Of a stretch of 64,000 nucleotides of DNA, positions 16,990 through 25,473 are shown in pieces (the first letter of the stretch is position 1; each line of letters opens with the position of its first letter). The stretch lies in the NCBI RefSeq assembly GCF_004168365.1, contig NZ_CP035704.1, forward strand, positions 1,054,001 through 1,118,000. The letters are read 5' to 3'. The notes under the pieces are model-generated. The model ran no database searches. It saw only the letters and a list, made by a program, of their open reading frames with translations, and was not told the DNA's origin. The stretch comes from Pseudolysobacter antarcticus (GTDB lineage Bacteria > Pseudomonadota > Gammaproteobacteria > Xanthomonadales > Rhodanobacteraceae). The translations under genes and the position numbers were made by a program.

Positions 16990-18135
16990 ATGCGTTTGCG
17001 TTGCCAATCATTCATTTTTTCGATGCTATTCGCGGCGGTAACGTTCGCATTTTCGGTCTGCGCCATCGCTGCCGTAACAGCCATTGCAGCGGCGCCAATC
17101 GCCGCAGCGCCAGCATCGGAAAAGACCAAACCGCACAATTATCGCGACAAGAACTTCGATTATTTCGTCAGCGGTGATCCAGCCGCACCACGCGCCGCGC
17201 ATACCGAATTCGGCCTCGCGCTGATGGGCGGCGGTGGCGCGGTCGATACGGCATATCACTTCATCGCGACCCACGCTGGCGGCGGACATATCGTGATCCT
17301 GCGCGCGGTCAGCGACGACAGTTTTGATCCGACCGACGGCGACATCGACGATTCATTTCTGCACACGTGGGGGCCGGTGACATCGGCGCAGACCATCGTT
17401 TTTCACAATCGCGAGGCGGCATTCGATCCACGTGTGCTCGCCGCATTACAGGGTGCCGACGGCATTTTTCTCGCGGGCGGCGATCAGGGCAATTACCTGC
17501 GTTACTGGAAAGGCACGCCGGTGCAAACGGCGCTCAATAAACACGTCGCGGCGAATCGGCCGATCGGTGGCAGCAGTGCGGGCTTGGCGATACTCGGGCG
17601 CTACAGTTACACCTGCCTTGACGGCAACAGCGTGGAATCGAAAGACGCGCTGGCCGATCCGTACAACGCCAGCATGACCCTCGAAAGCGATTTCTTGCAT
17701 TATCGCGGGATGGAAAACGTCATGACCGATACGCATTTTTCGGCGCGGCATCGTCTGGGGCGCCTCATCACTTTCGTCGCGCGTTTTCATGCCGATCAGC
17801 CTGGCGCAAAAACGTTCGGCCTCGGCATCGATGAAAAAACTGCGGTGTTGGTCGGCGCCGATGGCATCGGTCGGATCGCCGCAGGTTCGGTTGGCAGCGC
17901 GTGGCTGGTGCTGCCGCAACAGCCGGCAACCACGCTGGCGAAAGGCGAGCCGCTCTCAATCAAGGATGTGCGCATCGTGCGGCTGGATGGCGCCAGCAGC
18001 ATCGACCTGAAAACGCGCGCCGTGCAGCACGCCGCGGCTGAGGCGACGATCTCGATCCTGCACGGCAAACCGACCGCGGATTCGATCGCATCACCGATTC
18101 TGCAACGCGACGCGGTGCCGTCTGGCGAAAGTTGA
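16990..18135 (+). CDS. Secreted cyanophycinase-like peptidase (family S51)
   Basis: A 381-residue protein with an N-terminal hydrophobic export signal (about residues 8-35). The S51 fold is indicated by GLALMGGGGAVDTAYHFI, GADGIFLAGGDQGNYLRYW and the nucleophile motif GGSSAGLAILG, where the second serine (about S196) is the expected catalytic residue. Later come DTHFSARHRLGRL and FGLGIDEKTAVLV, also typical of cyanophycinases. Cyanophycinase cleaves multi-L-arginyl-poly-L-aspartate to beta-Asp-Arg; extracellular versions let heterotrophs feed on it. ATG 16990 has GGAG at 16977-16980. Alpha-aspartyl dipeptidase (peptidase E) is shorter and unexported, so less likely. Confidence 0.82.
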   Translation: MRLRCQSFIFSMLFAAVTFAFSVCAIAAVTAIAAAPIAAAPASEKTKPHNYRDKNFDYFVSGDPAAPRAAHTEFGLALMGGGGAVDTAYHFIATHAGGGHIVILRAVSDDSFDPTDGDIDDSFLHTWGPVTSAQTIVFHNREAAFDPRVLAALQGADGIFLAGGDQGNYLRYWKGTPVQTALNKHVAANRPIGGSSAGLAILGRYSYTCLDGNSVESKDALADPYNASMTLESDFLHYRGMENVMTDTHFSARHRLGRLITFVARFHADQPGAKTFGLGIDEKTAVLVGADGIGRIAAGSVGSAWLVLPQQPATTLAKGEPLSIKDVRIVRLDGASSIDLKTRAVQHAAAEATISILHGKPTADSIASPILQRDAVPSGES

Positions 18136-18178
18136 TCGATTGGTTTGCCGCGATTTTCTGCAGGCGCGCACCATGCAG

Positions 18179-19654
18179 TTAATCTTGCGTCGGCTGCGTG
18201 CTCGCGGGATCTGCATCCAGCGCCGCGCATGCGGTCAGCGAACCATACAAATCTCGCAGTGCCGGCAAAATTTCCGTCGGTTCGCGTAGTGACTTGCGTG
18301 CCGCACCCACGGCTCGGCGTGCTCCGACCGGCGTCGCTTTTTTTTCGATCAGTGCGATCGCGGGATCGCGACACGCGAGCAGCGCATCTACCCAATCCGC
18401 CGGCTGCAAACGGCGAAAATGTTTCGTCAGCAGCCGACTCGCGCGAAACGCCGGAGCCAACTGTTCTACCGCATCGAGCGCCGCGATGAAAAGTTCGGGT
18501 GCGCGCAGCGGATTCGCTGGATCCAGCGCGTCAGAAAGACACGCCAATGCATCGGCAATGCGCCGTCGCAAAACTGCGGATGAGCGCACCGGCAGCACGA
18601 ACCACGATGCGGCCACGCCAATGACGGCGCCGATCAAGATTTCTTCCATGCGTAGCCCAAGAATGGATGCCGTCGATGCGCCGACAAAACCTTGCAGCAA
18701 AGCCAGCGCGAGCGTGACGAACAGCGCCCACCACGCATAACCCAACGGACGCAGCCACAGACCCAAAAACACCGCGACCAAGATCAACACAACGGTGGTC
18801 GTATCATGTGATCCGAAATTGTTGCTGAGCGCTAACGCGAGGAAGGTTCCCGCCGCCGCGCCGAGCACCCGCAGCACGCTTTTGTATACGACATCCAGCC
18901 GGCCGCGGTTGCCGCTGCTAACGATAAAAGCGGTGAGCACGATCCACGCCCAATGGTCGGCAAACCAGACGTATCCCACGATGAACGATACCGTCAGCGC
19001 GACGGCCATCTGGATGGCCATGCGCGTGCTGGCAATTGGCCGCAACAAACTCTCGCCGCGTGGCGCTGGGGGCGCATTTTCGCGCACGGGCCGAGTCGGC
19101 AAAAATCCGATACGCTCGGCCAGTGCATGCAAGCTACTCACCCATAGCAGTGCCAGCAGCGCCACGACTATCGGCGCGATCAGCGCCGGGATAGCGCCAC
19201 CCGGGGCCGCGGGAATGTAGGGCGTCGTTAGCAGTACAACAAACGGCAACGCGATCAGCGAGCCGGCCCGGCCGGCCATCGGTCCGAACCGCCGCAGCCA
19301 GATCGAAACAAACATGCCCGCGACAAACACAACGGCGCCGAGCCATCGGCTGTGCTGCAGCAGGCTGCCGATACCGACCGCGACCAAGCCGACCAGCGGC
19401 AGCGCAATGGCCGCCTCGATACGACCGCGCCGATCGCGATCAAGGTGGCTGCGCGATAGCGAGATGCACAACACCACCGCCAATACTCCGGCGCCAATAC
19501 CGGGCGCGATCAGCATCGTGATGAGCAACGTGGCGATCGCAGACAGCATCGTGATGCAGGCTTCGCGTAGCGCACGCAGCAGCGAACCCGCGCGTGCGCT
19601 GCCGCTCGGCGCTAGTTTGCGGGCAATAACAGCGGGCAAGTCGTCGTGTTTCAT
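18179..19654 (-). CDS. FUSC / aromatic acid exporter family inner-membrane protein
   Basis: About 491 residues with two blocks of hydrophobic helices (roughly 45-185 and 225-360 from the upstream ATG), each followed by a cytoplasmic stretch. This is the duplicated organisation of FUSC/YccS/AaeB proteins. The second block contains WAWIVLTAFIVSSGNRGRLDVVYKSVLRVLGAAAG (positions about 250-285), matching the conserved FUSC region with its R(x)LG core. Family members export aromatic acids or are of unknown function. The ATG at 19654 and one 33 bases upstream (19687) are both possible; neither has a clear ribosome-binding site. It is divergent from ssb and shows no functional link with it. Confidence 0.75.
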   Translation of the reverse strand: MKHDDLPAVIARKLAPSGSARAGSLLRALREACITMLSAIATLLITMLIAPGIGAGVLAVVLCISLSRSHLDRDRRGRIEAAIALPLVGLVAVGIGSLLQHSRWLGAVVFVAGMFVSIWLRRFGPMAGRAGSLIALPFVVLLTTPYIPAAPGGAIPALIAPIVVALLALLWVSSLHALAERIGFLPTRPVRENAPPAPRGESLLRPIASTRMAIQMAVALTVSFIVGYVWFADHWAWIVLTAFIVSSGNRGRLDVVYKSVLRVLGAAAGTFLALALSNNFGSHDTTTVVLILVAVFLGLWLRPLGYAWWALFVTLALALLQGFVGASTASILGLRMEEILIGAVIGVAASWFVLPVRSSAVLRRRIADALACLSDALDPANPLRAPELFIAALDAVEQLAPAFRASRLLTKHFRRLQPADWVDALLACRDPAIALIEKKATPVGARRAVGAARKSLREPTEILPALRDLYGSLTACAALDADPASTQPTQD

Positions 19655-19825
19655 TCGTATCTTTGAAGGTTTAGTGTGTTGGCGCATTTCGCCGGGCTTT
19701 GCGAATTTGTCGCTACTGGCAACGCTGTTATGATGCCCTGCGAGATGATGGCGGCGTCAGGCGACAGTGCGAACTGTGTCGAAGCTGCTTTCGCTAACTT
19801 CAGGCAAGAATAAAAGGAAAGTCAT

Positions 19826-20317
19826 ATGGCACGCGGAATCAATAAAGTCATCCTCGTCGGCAACCTCGGCGCCGACCCCGAAACGCGTTACACCGCCAGC
19901 GGCGCGGCGATCACCAGCATTCGCATCGCGACCTCGGAAGCGTGGAAAGACAAGACCACCGGCGAGCAGCAAGAGCGCACCGAATGGCATCGCATCAAGT
20001 TTTTCGGGCGCCTTGCCGAAATCGCTGGCGAGTACCTGAAGAAAGGCAGCCAGGTGTATGTCGAAGGCAAATTGCGCACCGACGAATACGAGAAGGATGG
20101 CGTGAAACGTTATTCCACCGACGTGATCGCCGATGAAATGCAGATGCTCGGCGGTCGCGGTGAAGGTGGCGGCGGAGGCATGGGTGGAGGCGGTGGTGGT
20201 AGCGGAGCACCACGCGAACGCGCCGAACGTGGTCCCGCACGCGGGCCGCAATCCGCACCGACGCGCAACACGCCGCCGCCGTCAGACAGTTTTGACGACG
20301 ACGAAATTCCGTTCTGA
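19826..20317 (+). CDS. ssb: Single-stranded DNA-binding protein
   Basis: A 163-residue SSB. The OB fold occupies residues 1-110 ([19 protein letters not shown], then [22 protein letters not shown] and [16 protein letters not shown]). A glycine-rich linker follows and then the acidic tip DDDEIPF, which recruits partner proteins such as RecQ, PriA and exonuclease I. It coats single-stranded DNA in replication, recombination and repair. AAAGGAAAG precedes ATG 19826, and a strong terminator follows at 20351-20380. Confidence 0.97.
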   Translation: MARGINKVILVGNLGADPETRYTASGAAITSIRIATSEAWKDKTTGEQQERTEWHRIKFFGRLAEIAGEYLKKGSQVYVEGKLRTDEYEKDGVKRYSTDVIADEMQMLGGRGEGGGGGMGGGGGGSGAPRERAERGPARGPQSAPTRNTPPPSDSFDDDEIPF

Positions 20318-20350
20318 AACCTTCCGGCGTTGTTGCTGGATGTAGTCATG

Positions 20351-20380
20351 AAAAGCCCGCCGTCGTGCGGGCTTTTTCTT
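20351..20380 (+). terminator. Rho-independent terminator after ssb
   Basis: AAAGCCCGC (20352-20360) pairs with GCGGGCTTT (20367-20375) and is followed by further T residues. It lies 34 bp past the ssb stop. Confidence 0.88.
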
Positions 20381-20527
20381 TGCCTGCGAGTCGTGGATCG
20401 CTGATTGGTCGGCGTTGATGATGACCAATCGCAGGCACCTACCGGGCGTTGAAACAGGCTCTGCTCGGATCCATCGCAACAACAAAAAAGGCGTATAAGA
20501 TGCGTTGAAAACGGCAGGAGGAAAATC

Positions 20528-21199
20528 ATGAATTTGACCGATGCCAAGTCGATATTGGCCGAGATGGAAACCCTCGGCACGGAGCAAGCGCGCAAGACCT
20601 ATCAGCGCCACGGCGTCGGCGATAAAGTTCTCGGAGTGAGTTACGCCGATCTCGGCAAGCTGCAGAAAAAACTCAAGACCAATCACAAGATCGCGCTCGA
20701 TCTGTGGGCCAGCGGCATCCACGATGCACAAATCCTGGCGTGCATGATTGCCGACCCGCAGCAGGCCGACGCCGCGCTGCTGGAGAAGTGGGTAAAGACG
20801 CTGAGCAATTACGTCATCACCGATGCTTTCAGTGGTTATGTAGCCAAGTCGCCGCTCGCAGAATCGAAGGCCGATGTATGGATAAAATCGGACCAGGAAT
20901 GGATCAACAGCGCCGGTTGGAATATTGTCGGTACGCTCGCTAAAACCGATACGTCGTCAGCCGACGCCTGGTTCATTACGTGTTTGACAACGATCGAACG
21001 CGATCTGCAAACCAGCAAAAACCGCACGCGTCACACCATGAACAACACGCTGATCGCGATCGGCGCGCGCAATCCCGCGCTACAAGCCAAAGCGATGGCT
21101 GCGGCCAAGCGCATCGGTAAGGTTTTAGTCGATCATGGCCTGACCAACTGCAAGACGCGCGACGCGGTTGCGCTTCTTCTCGCGCTGAAAAATCCGTGA
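20528..21199 (+). CDS. AlkD-like DNA alkylation repair family protein (HEAT-like repeats)
   Basis: A 223-residue all-helical protein. The N-terminal ARKTYQRHGVGDKVLGVSYADLGKLQKKLK and the later WIKSDQEWINSAGWNIVGTLA plus KNRTRHTMNNTLIAIGARNP match the DNA alkylation repair (AlkD/YhaZ-like) family, whose HEAT-like repeats cradle damaged DNA. AlkD proper is a glycosylase for N3- and N7-alkylpurines. Many relatives lack proof of that activity. AGGAGGAAAATC precedes ATG 20528. It stands alone between ssb and an insertion sequence. The whole gene is intact despite the nearby insertion. Confidence 0.72.
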   Translation: MNLTDAKSILAEMETLGTEQARKTYQRHGVGDKVLGVSYADLGKLQKKLKTNHKIALDLWASGIHDAQILACMIADPQQADAALLEKWVKTLSNYVITDAFSGYVAKSPLAESKADVWIKSDQEWINSAGWNIVGTLAKTDTSSADAWFITCLTTIERDLQTSKNRTRHTMNNTLIAIGARNPALQAKAMAAAKRIGKVLVDHGLTNCKTRDAVALLLALKNP

Positions 21200-21339
21200 T
21201 CTTCCATCATGACTTGTGCATCGACTCTCTGCGTAAGGTGATGAGTGCGACCTACGCACCATGCGACCAATCTTCGAGTCTGGTTTCCAGTAGCGGTTTA
21301 GGTGATGCTCCGATATGAACCGATCAGCGTCAACTGACA

Positions 21340-22401
21340 TTAATTTTCCTGATTAGCGCGAAGTCTCAGCAGACATAAATCGCTTCTTCACGTAGTCGCC
21401 GTTCCGATGAATAGCCCTCATGCACACTGTCGTTCAACAAAGCTGCCAGCATGCCGGCCAAGTCGAAACGGCGGTTGAAGCGCCACATCGCTTCGGCGAG
21501 ATAGCGTTGCGCGTACTTGGCGTGTTTGATGGCGTGACAGGTGCCATCGAGCGAGCGCTTGACGTTACCCAGAACGGTATTTACCCAGCGCATGCGCGGA
21601 TGCATCGCCGCGGCACGACCGGGGCCTGCCCTGACCACGGTATGCGCATGGCTATCACTCAGCACGGTGAAGCAGCCCAATCCGTCACTGAAGACGTCGG
21701 TACCCGGAACCAAATGCGCTTGCGCCCAGGCGTGAACGGCCGCAGAGGTAAAGCCCTTCACTGCCGTCGCTACGGCGTGGCGCGGATGACCGCGCTCATC
21801 CGTGGCGACGGCCAGCAGAAAAGGGCGCTTGTTCTCCGCCCCCCTGCCGGATTTGCCGCCATTGCGTTCCCCGCCCAGGTGCGCATCGTCCAGTTCCACG
21901 ATGCCGCCCAACTGACGTTGTGCCTCACGCGAGTTCATTGCCTGCATCAACTTGTGCTTGATGCGCCAGGCAGCGGAGTAACTCACACCCAGATGGCGCA
22001 TCAACTCCAGTGCCGCGATCGCGTTCTTGCTTTGCGTCAGCAGATACATCGCCCGGAACCACGTCCTCAGCGGCAGCTTCGTGTTCTCCAATACCGTACC
22101 TGCGACTAGGCTGGCCTGATGCCCGCAGCGACGACATTCCCACAGCGTCTGATGGCCGCGCTCGAACCGCGTGGCAGCCGCGTTCTGGCAGCGTGGACAC
22201 ACGAAACCGTTGGGCCACCGCGTCGACTCAAGCGCCGCCGCGCAGGCCGCCTCATTGCCGTACCGTTTTTCGAACTGGGTCATCGACATGCCGGGTTGGA
22301 ACTGGATTTTGTTCATCGCCATGCGTTTCTCCTCGTCGGGAGACCAGTATTCAGCCGGCTTGTCGCACGGTCTGAGACTTCGCGCTAATCAGGTTAATTT
22401 T
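21340..22401 (-). mobile_element. Intact IS1595-family insertion sequence with 8-bp target duplication
   Basis: The element itself spans 21348-22393 (1046 bp). Perfect 22-bp terminal inverted repeats lie at 21348-21369 (beginning CCTGATTAGC) and 22372-22393 (ending GCTAATCAGG). The flanks are an exact 8-bp direct repeat TTAATTTT at 21340-21347 and 22394-22401, the target duplication size expected for IS1595 elements. A single uninterrupted transposase fills the interior. All hallmarks are intact, so insertion is recent or still mobile. It landed between the AlkD-like gene and the RCC1 gene without breaking a recognised reading frame. Confidence 0.95.
21366..22322 (-). CDS. IS1595-family transposase (ISXO2-like)
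   Basis: A 318-residue transposase. The N-terminal zinc-ribbon CPRCQNAAATRFERGHQTLWECRRC region (about 42-66) holds two CxxC pairs. It is followed by a helix-turn-helix (LMRHLGVSYSAAWRIKHKLMQAM) and a DDE/N-type ISXO2-like catalytic domain (VELDDAHLGGERNGGKSGRG, then DVFSDGLGCFTVL and HPRMRWVNTVLGNVKRSLDGTCHAI). These place it in IS1595, possibly the ISPna2 or ISSod11 subgroup. GAGGAG is 6 bases upstream of ATG 22322. The stop lies within the left inverted repeat. Confidence 0.93.
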   Translation of the reverse strand: MAMNKIQFQPGMSMTQFEKRYGNEAACAAALESTRWPNGFVCPRCQNAAATRFERGHQTLWECRRCGHQASLVAGTVLENTKLPLRTWFRAMYLLTQSKNAIAALELMRHLGVSYSAAWRIKHKLMQAMNSREAQRQLGGIVELDDAHLGGERNGGKSGRGAENKRPFLLAVATDERGHPRHAVATAVKGFTSAAVHAWAQAHLVPGTDVFSDGLGCFTVLSDSHAHTVVRAGPGRAAAMHPRMRWVNTVLGNVKRSLDGTCHAIKHAKYAQRYLAEAMWRFNRRFDLAGMLAALLNDSVHEGYSSERRLREEAIYVC

Positions 22402-22521
22402 TGAAGCTGATCTATTGTGCTCATGGGGGAAGATCAGCGCCCTTCGATTAAGCAGCCAGTCATTAGCGGTTATGCTGGCGGCACACTGTTTGATACTGCT
22501 GTATCCCCTCGCTGTGGCGAT

Positions 22522-25047
22522 CTAGTGTTTAAAACCACCCCAAATATCCAGGCCGCTGGCAAAAATCAGATCGTTTTCCACCTGGATCAAGCGCAGTTGT
22601 TGCGGCGGGGTAGACCGGAAAGTTTCGGCGTAGGCCGAGACGCGCACGCCGCACAAGCCGGTGTTGTTGAAGGCCAGTATGTTGTTGCTAACGCTGCAGG
22701 TGTCTGGCGTCCAGGTATCGAGGATCAGTATGCCGGGGTTTGCGGTGGCGAAAAGACTGGCGAAATTCGCAGACGCGCCCAACCCGGCGCGCGCAAGCGG
22801 CTCGAAGGTGATCGATCGCCCGGCACGCACCTTTTCGGGAGACGTCGAACTGCTCACTGCAATACTGTCTACGGCTAGCTGGCCGTCGTCATTGCCGCCC
22901 CAGCAAAGCACCGTCTTCGCCGCGGTCAGTGCGCAAGTGTGTTGGTACCCGGCGTCGACGGCCACAACGCCACTGTCGAGGTAGAGCACATCGAAGGGCG
23001 TGTTCCTGTCAACCAGGCTCCCGTCGCCTATCTGTCCGCGCGCGTTCGCGCCGAAGCACTTCAACGCGCCGCCGGTGGTGATGACGCAGGTGTGCAGGCT
23101 GCCCGCCGCGATGGCGGAGATGCCTGCAGTCAAGCCGGTTGGCTGGATGGGGGTGGTCGTATAGGCGAGGTTGCCGGCGGCGATCTGGCCGTTGGAGTTC
23201 GATCCCCAACACTTCACGGCGCCCGCTGTGGTGAGGGCGCAAGTGTGCTTGTCTCCAGTAGCGATGGCAGCGATACCGCTGCCCATTCCAGTGACCGGCA
23301 CGGGGGTGCTCCGGTCGGTCTGCGTGCCGTCGCCGAGTTGGCCCAGGTCGTTCTTGCCCCAGCACTGAACCGCGCCCGTCGTGGTCAAGGCGCAAGTGTG
23401 GAAGGTGCCCGCTGCAATCGCCGCCACCCCGCTGCCGAGGCCGCTGACGCTGATAGGCGCGTCCCTCTCGATCTGAGTGCCATCGCCAAGCTGACCATTG
23501 CCATTGACTCCCCAGCACTTGACCGCACCGGCCGTGGTGCGCACGCAAGTGTGGGAGCCACTGTGAGACGTCGCGATGGCGGCAACGCCACTGGCCAGGC
23601 CGCTGACTTCCACGGGTGTGTACGAGTGGTTCAGCCCAGGGTTGCCCAGCGTGCCATAAAAATTGCTGCCCCAGCACAGTACTCCGCCCGAAACGGTCAC
23701 GGCGCAACTGTAACGGAAGCCCGGCGCGATGATGGCAATGCCGCTGAGCAGTCCGCTGACAGATGTGGGCGCGGACCTGCTGTTGACTGGCGCACCGTCA
23801 CCGAGCTGGCCGGACAAATCTTTGCCCCAGCACCGGGGCGTACCCGCCGCCGTCAGCGCGCAGGTGTGCTCGGCGCCGGTCGCGATGGCGGTCACCACGC
23901 TGCTGTTGTGGGCATACACCTCCACCGGCAGATTCGTGTCCGTCATGGTGCTGTCGCCGAGCTGGCCGTTGGAGTTAAAACCCCAGCACGTCAAGCCTCC
24001 CAGCGTGCTCTGGGCGCAGGTGTGGTAGCCACCGGCCGCGATGGCGACGACGTCTGACAGGCCACTCACCGCCACGGGCACCGTGGCAACGGTGGTGGTA
24101 CCGTTGCCGAGCTGGCCGGTAAAGTTCTGGCCCCAGCATTTCACCGTGCCGGTCGTGACTAGGGCGCAGGTGTGAAAGTTGGTCGCTGCGATACTGGCCA
24201 CATTGCTCAGGCCGCTGACCGCGACGGGCGTGGGGCTGTTGGTGGTGATGCCGTTGCCGAGCTCGCCCTCGCTGTTGTAGCCCCAACACTTCACGGTGCC
24301 CACGCGGGTGAGCGCGCAGGTGTGCCGTGACGCCGCGGCAATGGCGGCGACGCCGCTGCCCAGGCCAATTACCGCCACCGGCGTGGCGCTGTCGGTCGTC
24401 GTGCCGTCACCGAGTTGGCCGTACACATTCGAGCCCCAGCATTTCACCGCGCCCGCACGGGTCAGGGCGCAGGTGTGGGAGGTGCCTGCCGTGATGGCGA
24501 CCACGTCGGTCAAGCCGATCACTGCAAGTCCGGGTGCGTTCTTGTTGGTCAAGGTGCCGTCGCCGAGCTGGCCAAACGCGTTGTAGCCCCAGCACAGCAC
24601 CACGCTGCCCGAGGTGAGGCCGCAGGTATGCGAACCGCCTGCCGCCAAGGACGCGATACTTCCCACGATCGTCGCCACCGGCGTGGACTGGTTGGTATTG
24701 GTTCCGTTGCCGAGCTGGCCCCGTGTATTGTTGCCCCAGCAGCGGACAAATCCCTGCACGGTCACGGCGCAGGCGTGGGCGCTACCGGCCGCGATGGCGA
24801 CCGCATCGGTGAGGCCACTCACTGCAATTGGCGTGGCGGCGTCGCTGGTGCTGCCGTTGCCGAGTTGGCCCGCGCTATTCTGACCCCAGCACTCGACCGA
24901 TCCTGGCGGCGTCAGAGCGCAGGTGTAGAAGCTGCCCGCCGCCACTTGGGTTACGGTTGGATCGAGCATGCTGGGTGTCAAGTATGCCGCATGAACCATC
25001 GGCAGGCCGACCAAGAAAAGTACGGCGGTGGTAACAAGGTGGCGCAT
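22522..25047 (-). CDS. Secreted RCC1-repeat (beta-propeller) protein with 14 repeats
   Basis: The 841-residue product starts with a signal peptide (MRHLVTTAVLFLVGLPMVHA) at ATG 25047, behind GGGAG. Fourteen repeats of roughly 50 residues follow, each of the form AAGxxHTCALT..G.V.CWG.N..GQLGDGT. This corresponds to RCC1/BLIP-II repeats, enough for two seven-bladed propellers. Near-constant cysteine pairs in each blade (HTCAL and CWG) suggest disulfides outside the cytoplasm. The C-terminus after the repeats (about 760-841) differs and ends DLIFASGLDIWGGFKH. The role is unknown; adhesion or protein-protein binding is typical. The IS element sits just beyond its 3' end. The repeated DNA is prone to recombination. 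Confidence 0.85.
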   Translation of the reverse strand: MRHLVTTAVLFLVGLPMVHAAYLTPSMLDPTVTQVAAGSFYTCALTPPGSVECWGQNSAGQLGNGSTSDAATPIAVSGLTDAVAIAAGSAHACAVTVQGFVRCWGNNTRGQLGNGTNTNQSTPVATIVGSIASLAAGGSHTCGLTSGSVVLCWGYNAFGQLGDGTLTNKNAPGLAVIGLTDVVAITAGTSHTCALTRAGAVKCWGSNVYGQLGDGTTTDSATPVAVIGLGSGVAAIAAASRHTCALTRVGTVKCWGYNSEGELGNGITTNSPTPVAVSGLSNVASIAATNFHTCALVTTGTVKCWGQNFTGQLGNGTTTVATVPVAVSGLSDVVAIAAGGYHTCAQSTLGGLTCWGFNSNGQLGDSTMTDTNLPVEVYAHNSSVVTAIATGAEHTCALTAAGTPRCWGKDLSGQLGDGAPVNSRSAPTSVSGLLSGIAIIAPGFRYSCAVTVSGGVLCWGSNFYGTLGNPGLNHSYTPVEVSGLASGVAAIATSHSGSHTCVRTTAGAVKCWGVNGNGQLGDGTQIERDAPISVSGLGSGVAAIAAGTFHTCALTTTGAVQCWGKNDLGQLGDGTQTDRSTPVPVTGMGSGIAAIATGDKHTCALTTAGAVKCWGSNSNGQIAAGNLAYTTTPIQPTGLTAGISAIAAGSLHTCVITTGGALKCFGANARGQIGDGSLVDRNTPFDVLYLDSGVVAVDAGYQHTCALTAAKTVLCWGGNDDGQLAVDSIAVSSSTSPEKVRAGRSITFEPLARAGLGASANFASLFATANPGILILDTWTPDTCSVSNNILAFNNTGLCGVRVSAYAETFRSTPPQQLRLIQVENDLIFASGLDIWGGFKH

Positions 25048-25146
25048 GGCACTCTCCCATTCGTTTGATCGCGGTTCCGATTCGCAAAATCGATTCGCAG
25101 TGCGCGTCTTTTGCGAGTAACGCCAACTCGCGGACAACTGCGACAT

Positions 25147-25473
25147 AGCAGACCCGCCACAACGCCGTCGAGGTGGAGTGAACCTTTAACCGCTGCACTT
25201 TATCAAGGTCGACGAACTCATTCCTGCGCGCTTCGTATTCAACGAAACCCTTCAAATCCATTCATTTACGTTGGCGTCGCAGGGCGCAGGTCAACGCAGA
25301 ATACTCCGAAATTTTTTTTTAGACCTGTACCTAAGTAGCCAACATCGCCCACTCCGGAACAGCTCCATCAAATCGGGGCGATTCATTGCGGAGCGTCGGG
25401 CATTTCAAGGAAACGATCGCAGGCGCCACTCAGCGGGGCGATCGGGGAGGCGTCGAAGACAGAGTCGATGATG
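25147..25473. other. Intergenic stretch between RCC1 gene and RAYT element
   Basis: No gene is supported here. It holds the upstream flank of the RCC1 gene, a run of T near 25313-25321, and two GGGGCGAT-containing GC-rich blocks (25376 and 25436 regions) close to the RAYT end. These blocks may be remnants of REP-type sequence, but no clean hairpin was found. Confidence 0.4.

Noticed and set aside
22661-24586. Tandem near-repeats of about 150 bp that could be mistaken for a CRISPR or minisatellite array
   Set aside because: They encode the 14 RCC1 blades in one continuous frame; repeats are diverged at DNA level and have no unique spacers of constant length.
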